NCBI GenBank assembly: GCA_032622095.1
Contig: CP136067.1
Coordinates: forward strand, 179,464,556-179,528,555
Reading direction: 5' to 3'
Source of the DNA: Siphonodentalium dalli
Taxonomy: Eukaryota > Mollusca > Scaphopoda > Gadilida > Siphonodentaliidae
Length of the DNA stretch: 64,000 nucleotides
Positions 59,300 to 64,000 of the stretch are shown piece after piece (the first letter of the stretch is position 1; each line of letters begins with the position of its first letter). The position numbers and the translations under genes are program-made. The notes under the pieces were generated by a model, which saw only the letters and a list, made by a program, of their open reading frames with translations, had not been told where the DNA came from and searched no databases.

Positions 59300-60863
59300 A
59301 ATTCCAGAATACAAGGTCCGGCTGGGTGGGTGGGACTGAGACCCGATGGCAGGTTTTTCCAATGCCATGTAATTGTATGATAAATCCATGACACATTATG
59401 ACTACTGAAAATTATTTCAACTGCTCGTGCTTCTAAACTCGACAAAAATAGAGCACTAATCAAGAGAAGAGGCCTTCTAGTTTCAATATTTACCCATTAT
59501 ATTTTCTTTTATAAAAAGATATCACGGGGCGAGTCCCTGTTCTTACGAAAAAGAAAAACAATACTTACAGGTTTTCTTTGTTGTTTTTGACCTTTAATTA
59601 TCTCTGTGATGCCAACGTCAGCTCATTTAATTCTTCTGGTGCTTTTAATTGTATTAATATTGAAAAATATACAGATTTCTGTATTATTTTATGATATTCA
59701 TCCTTGGGTAGATGGGACCTTGGATTTCTGGGACCTACCGATATAATGAAAAGCTGAGTAATTGAACATAACATGCATTCTAATTATTATCAAAAAATAT
59801 TCGTCTTAGTGTGGATATAAAATTTTACTTTGCTACCATTTCTGCCACATTGGCTTCAACGTAACGCGCCCCGCTGCCCATCCCCCACCAAATCAGCACT
59901 ACCATTATGCGCCGTCACCACATACCCGACTGCATTACATCATATTGTACTGTAGTATGAATACGTCTCATGTAGTAAAGAAGGCGCGTATACAGCTACG
60001 GTGCATAAGGGTAGTGTGGTTGGGGGCGTGTCAAAGCAGCGAGCGCGTTACAAGCCTATCCGTTTCTGCCATTTGCAAGGACTATATACATGCATTTTGT
60101 CGATGTGTTCTTCAATTACTTGTTATTGGCAAATGGAACATATAGCAGATGGAAAATTATAAAATAACAGACTGGGCGACCATTTGTTCATCTAGCAGGG
60201 GCTAGTCAGCGTGTGAGAGAATGCCCTGCAAGCTGTACGTACACGTCTTTGTCGCATATATACTGGTGTGGGTAACCTTGCGCTTGAGGGGTGGGTCTCC
60301 GAGATCTGATAGAAAAAAAAACTCGCGTTCCAGGCGTGGTGGGTCCCAAAAATAAAATAAAAAAACATTTCAACCTTGTATCGTGGAATTATTTTCCAGA
60401 ACCCCCCCCCTGTATACAGACTTTAGGATCATTAATGTGACTCCAATGATACTACTCTGGAATCTACGGTCAGTGTATAGCTATTACATAATTAGCCCCT
60501 AAACCGGCCTCGTATATTAAGTAAGACACACGTATATTATCAGACACGGAACAGGCGAGGCCGAGTGCGTTCTGTGCCGAATGCCCGTCCCGGGGTTAAT
60601 TGTCAGACTTATGTTACAGTTATTTTTCTCTGCTTTAACTGTCTGATTGCCCCAATCGGAACAATAACTAAGCATTCTTATGACAATAACTATACATTGT
60701 TTGGACAATAACTCTGCATTATCTGGACAATAATTGTACATAACATCGGGAAAAGAAATAAGAATTGATCTGTGTTCGCAAAATATGCATAATTTTAGCT
60801 CGATGTTGTTGTAATTTGCCCATTCTGTGAAATAATGTGAGAGGGAGGACAAATGGACTGCGT
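59300..60863. other. No gene seen
   Basis: No exon signal recognised. Poly-C at 60402-60410. The octamer-like phrase 'gacaataactrtrcatt' repeats four times with a ~24-bp period at 60655-60740. Part of the presumed Hv1 intron. Confidence 0.4.
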
Positions 60864-61480
60864 TTAAAGCCACATGGCGGTTTGCGCTCCAATTTTTTTC
60901 CCGGTAACTAAGTATGTCGATGATCGCATGAGCATCATTTCATTGAGCATTATAATTATGTCATATAGAGACGCATTGAAGTCATAACAAAATACAACTG
61001 CGATTCTGTAATCGGAATAACGCGCGACTTCCGGAAAAGGTATATTGAGTTATATTAAAGCCACATGACGGTTTGGGCTCCAAAATACACATAATATTAT
61101 TCGCTTTTGAATTTTTCTCAGTATCGATATAGGTCGATAAATATCTGAACTACCTTTCTATGAGCGTTATGTAACCCAAAAAACGACGCATTGAAGTAAT
61201 AAAAAATACAACTGTGACTACGGTGTTTGGGTCCCAAACAAAAAACGCCATTTGCGCGACATGGAACGGAAAGAGCGTTCCGTGGTAGTCTATTACTGAT
61301 ATGGTAGCAATAAAGAGCGTCTGTCTGACTTCTGGCGAAAAGTTGAAAACGGCTAAAAAATGGCTGTGACTTTAGCAAAGTGTTTTTCAGAGCATATGAA
61401 GCCGGTATATCACTAGTTCGCTTATTTATTGACCTATCGTATCCGTCGCTCCAAATTACGTAGAAAAAAAATTGGAGGTT
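60864..61480 (-). mobile_element. MITE family B, copy 3, with a truncated second unit
   Basis: The complete part, read on minus, ends CCGTCATGTGGCT-TTAA at 61055-61058 and extends up to about 61475; it is the inverse of 46700-47118. A shorter related unit with the same terminus (TTAA 60864-60867, aagccacatggcggtttgcg) lies immediately beside it, so two family B copies sit head to tail. Boxes AAAGAGCGTT are at about 61268 and 61311. Confidence 0.8.
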
Positions 61481-62232
61481 CGAATAACCCATGTCCGTTT
61501 AACATGTAACTATTAATAAACTTCTGACATATCGCAATGAAAAGGTCGATCACTTGTACATGTATATATGTAGTCTCTTAAGTTAAGCCATATTTTCCCC
61601 ACACATATCACGCTCGTTCGACGTGTATATAGCAATCCATGTTACTGTATAACACACCCCACTGATCCAGCCTTCCTTTATATATCCAAGCTATAACTGT
61701 AATATTTGTGAGCTAACATTATGAACCCCTCATCGGAGTATAAGCTACTAATCAAAACTACTAAGAGCTGCCATGGAGGGGGGGGGGGTATACAACCCTG
61801 AAATAGCCACCATGGCAATGATATGATAGCCATAAGTGCAGAAAATATTATTGTCTATCTTTCTCACATGGCTATCAATCTCACATGCTTATGTCATTTA
61901 ATTAGCCTTTTAGAATTTTAGATTTTACTCAAATTTCTCAAATTTCAAAAAATCTAAAATTTTGTTTTAATCATCAAAATATGAAAGCCACAAACTGTTC
62001 AGAGCGAGACAGCTCCATGTTTTCTTACCATGATCTACAATGCATTTTTTACGCGACGGATGATGAAAAATTTGAGCCCGAAAAATGAAAACAATTAAAA
62101 AGTTATCGAAAAATATTAGAAATAAACACTTATTTTCAGCACTAAATAGACGAATTTGTTCGGAAATCTTCCGCGTAGGTTTGTTTTGAGATACATCTTA
62201 ACTTCAGATACTGAGCACAGAGACAGTCATAC
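61481..62232. other. Presumed Hv1 intron, no other gene seen
   Basis: Poly-G run at 61778-61788. The phrase 'aattttagattttactcaaa' pairs loosely with 'aaaatctaaaattttgtttt' (61914-61965). No exon with S3 or S4 features was found here on the minus strand. Confidence 0.4.
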
Positions 62233-62630
62233 CTCGAGCAACAACATAGATAGTATTGCCATGCTGCCCAAATGAAATGCGTGCGTCAGCTCTTCTAACA
62301 ATGTGTGCTCGTGTCCGTGAGTTGCTTCATGTCCGTCTGACGCAAATAGCTCAGCACTGCGACGCGTGCGCAACCTGGAATTCAATGTGGATTCAGGCGA
62401 CATAGAGTCTTCAGCAGGATACGCCAACGAAGAACCCCGTCGACCGAAGATATCGTGTAAGAATGGTGTCATGTGATGCGTTGTGTCACCCTCCGAAGTC
62501 TCTGTGAGGATATCAACAATTGTTTCTAATGTTATATGTCCATGAATGGTCTCGTTGAATGTCGAAGGGAACGCCTCAACAAGGAGCACAGACGCCTCGG
62601 ACATCGTCGAATCTTTGGCATGGAGTTGTT
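62233..62630 (-). CDS. HVCN1: Voltage-gated proton channel (Hv1) exon: S1-S2 loop and first part of S2
   Basis: The acceptor (ttttcttttcttcag, AG 62632-62631) and donor (GAG|GTATGA, GT 62232-62231) bound a 398-bp exon, phase 1 in, phase 0 out, without stops (132 codons). Its end reads LTHAFHLGSMAILSMLLLE. This lines up with S2 of Hv1 channels, where human AFH/VFH-x-x-S-x-x-IL-x(5)-E holds Zn-binding H140 and the S2 acid E153. Both residues are kept here, with E153's counterpart as the last codon. Upstream lies a ~110-residue polar loop with an N-glycosylation site (FNETI), a basic RLRTRRS patch and a His-rich run (GHEATHGHEH); the human loop is only about ten residues. Hv1 moves protons through the plasma membrane with depolarisation. 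S1, S3 and S4 exons were not found in the window. I rate family assignment as likely but not certain. Confidence 0.65.
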
Positions 62631-62758
62631 CTGAAGAAAAGAAAACATATATTAAAGTACACATAGATCATCCCAAAGTACACATATATCATCCCAAGCA
62701 TCTCTACTTAGAAGACTCTAAAGGGACGTAAGACTTTCGCCTGCTACGAAATATATTA

Positions 62759-62965
62759 TTAACCCTTTCTATACTAAAGCATCATTGATGAGTAGTTACC
62801 CCATAGGATCTGTTCAGATAATAAGTTTAACCCTTTCTATACTAAAGCATCATTGATGAGTAGTTACCCCATAGGAAATGTTCAGATAATAAGTTTAACC
62901 CTTTTCTATACTAAAGCATCATTGATGAGTATAATTACACCATAGGAAATGTTCAGTAGGTCGTT
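62759..62965 (+). repeat. 68-bp tandem repeat, 3 units beginning TTAACCCTTT
   Basis: TTAACCCTTTCTATACTAAA + GCATCATTGATGAGTAGTTA + CCCCATAGGAAATGTTCAGA + TAATAAGT is present three times (starts at about 62759, 62827, 62895). It is followed by an inverted piece (gttaaacttattatctaaac, about 62968). It starts with the same TTAACCCTTT as the piggyBac-like MITEs. Confidence 0.9.
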
Positions 62966-63079
62966 CGTTAAACTTATTATCTAAACCTTTCCCTCACTAA
63001 ATATGGCTCATTCTGCACTTTTATTTATCTCTCGTCTGCTTCTATCACATCAACATCACTCCGAATCATTAATAGGCCA

Positions 63080-63643
63080 TTCCAGTGTACACTTTTAACT
63101 GACTATGAGAATCCATTTCGTAAAGAAAGGGTTAGAACATGTATTAACCCTTTCAGTGCCAGGTCCGAATTTTGTATCAACCCATATACCCTGTGCCAAT
63201 GCATTGTCGCCTCGCATATATAAGAGAATGCATTGGCCTAACAGTTTTTCATCATTAGTTATTTATTTTTTACAATTTTAATAATTTTTTCTTATATTCT
63301 TTAACAAACTTATTTTGTAGGTTTAGTGTCAGGGAATCTTACGTTTTTCATAGGCATCAACATGATTACTATGAATACTTGGTGATAGTTTTGAGTTATA
63401 ACATGCCCCAAAGGTTTTATCCAGTTTGTTTTTAAATTCGCAATAGCATGCTTAAGCATACCCAACAAAAATTCAACCCAAACAAATCTAAAAAAAAAAA
63501 AAAATTATTTAAAAAAAGATTTTTTAGGGCCGATTTTACAGACCGTAAATTAGGGCCGATGAAAGGGTTAATATACTATTTCAATGTACAGTTTTAACTG
63601 ACTAGGAATATCCATTTCGCAAAGAAAGGGTTAGAACATGTAT
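63080..63643. repeat. Direct repeats (~65 bp) flanking the piggyBac-like MITE
   Basis: 'cagttttaactgactaggaa' and 'ccatttcgcaaagaaagggt' followed by 'tagaacatgtattaa' occur left (about 63085-63147) and right (about 63580-63643) of the MITE. The element therefore inserted next to or within a tandem unit. Confidence 0.75.
63144..63571. mobile_element. piggyBac-like MITE (copy 2)
   Basis: Bounded by TTAA (63144-63147 and 63568-63571) with termini CCCTTTCAGTGCC... and ...GGCCGATGAAAGGG. It contains one compact version (63190-63239) of the GCATATATAAGAGAATGCAT palindrome seen twice in 52733-53132. It has no ORF. Confidence 0.8.
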
Positions 63644-64000
63644 TAACTAAGAGATATATTAACTGTGTTATGTTTTCAAGGTTATATATCTCCCCATCAG
63701 ACCAACACACAGTTCAAAGGTTTTGAACTATAATGGTCATTGGAACGTGGATTACTGCAGGCTTAGCCATATTAGAGATACATGGTGTCATGTCTATGAT
63801 TATCGTGAAAGTTGGATTACCCAAAGATGATGGGATTAAATAGAAGATTAAAGGTACTCAGTCCAATCAGACGGTCACAACACCATCAATATACAACAAC
63901 AACAACAACAACAGCAACTAATACAACAACAACAACAACAACAACATTTCTTCAAAATACGCTTTAGTTATCAGAATCGATTTATTGCAACAAAATAATG
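63572..64000. other. No gene seen; (AAC)n microsatellite at 63892-63948
   Basis: Two blocks of AAC/CAA trinucleotides separated by 'agcaactaat'. Nothing else recognised up to the window end. Confidence 0.6.

Noticed and set aside
57599-59463. Many 60-110 codon open frames on both strands with periodic peptides
   Set aside because: They are the reading frames of the ~58-bp minisatellite; the peptide period follows the DNA period and there is no start context or conservation signal.

Overview
The window reads as repeat-dense, AT-rich nuclear DNA from a marine invertebrate. I think a bivalve or related lophotrochozoan is most likely, because of the mix of CR1-like LINE, Penelope-like, Harbinger and TTAA-targeting MITE remnants and the 'aaggggcataactc...' tandem repeats. 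That assignment is inference. Nothing bacterial or organellar was seen: no operons, no ribosome binding sites, and no long intact ORF. Host coding sequence appears only as short exons with splice signals, all on the minus strand.

Layout. 1-9.2 kb: a TTAA-ended MITE (1540-2039), the first copy of a ~2.4 kb duplication (2131-4555), the N-terminal part of a Harbinger transposase (4684-5130), and a gag-like fragment broken by a 122-bp duplication (6515-6990). 9.2-15.1 kb: the second duplication copy (9198-11916), then two Penelope-like reverse transcriptase relics in opposite orientations. 15-25 kb: mostly noncoding with tandem repeats. 25-30 kb: LTR-retroelement gag and protease remnants on the minus strand. 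31-35 kb: a second MITE A, a CR1-like LINE tail, and a Harbinger element with a transposase C-terminus facing a Myb/SANT-like gene.

35-43 kb is the most structured part. An isolated host-like exon (35551-35843) is followed by a third MITE A that is split by a 5,898-bp element (37256-43153) with ~80-bp TIRs and a clean 5-bp AATAT target duplication. Inside this element are a 2.9 kb inverted-repeat unit (arms ~545 bp with ACCAGTG iterons) enclosing an unrecognised spliced-looking ORF, a further MITE, and a ~580-bp foldback.

44-57 kb holds an internally deleted endonuclease/RT LINE, MITE B, two candidate host exons (47.45-47.93 kb), several palindromes, an unusual array of GGCGTA-N-TACGCC dyads, minisatellites, a piggyBac-like MITE, a SINE-like unit with a minisatellite grown inside it, and a hAT-like MITE. 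57.3-59.3 kb is a ~58-bp minisatellite of about 34 units. 60.8-64 kb carries more MITE B and piggyBac-like MITEs and the best host-gene hit: an exon (62233-62630, minus) matching the long S1-S2 loop and first part of S2 of a voltage-gated proton channel (Hv1). No obvious S1, S3 or S4 exon was found here, so the gene is at best partial in this window.

There is no evidence that these genes act together. The unifying theme is repeated invasion by TTAA-targeting and other DNA transposons, including nested insertions that allow relative dating.
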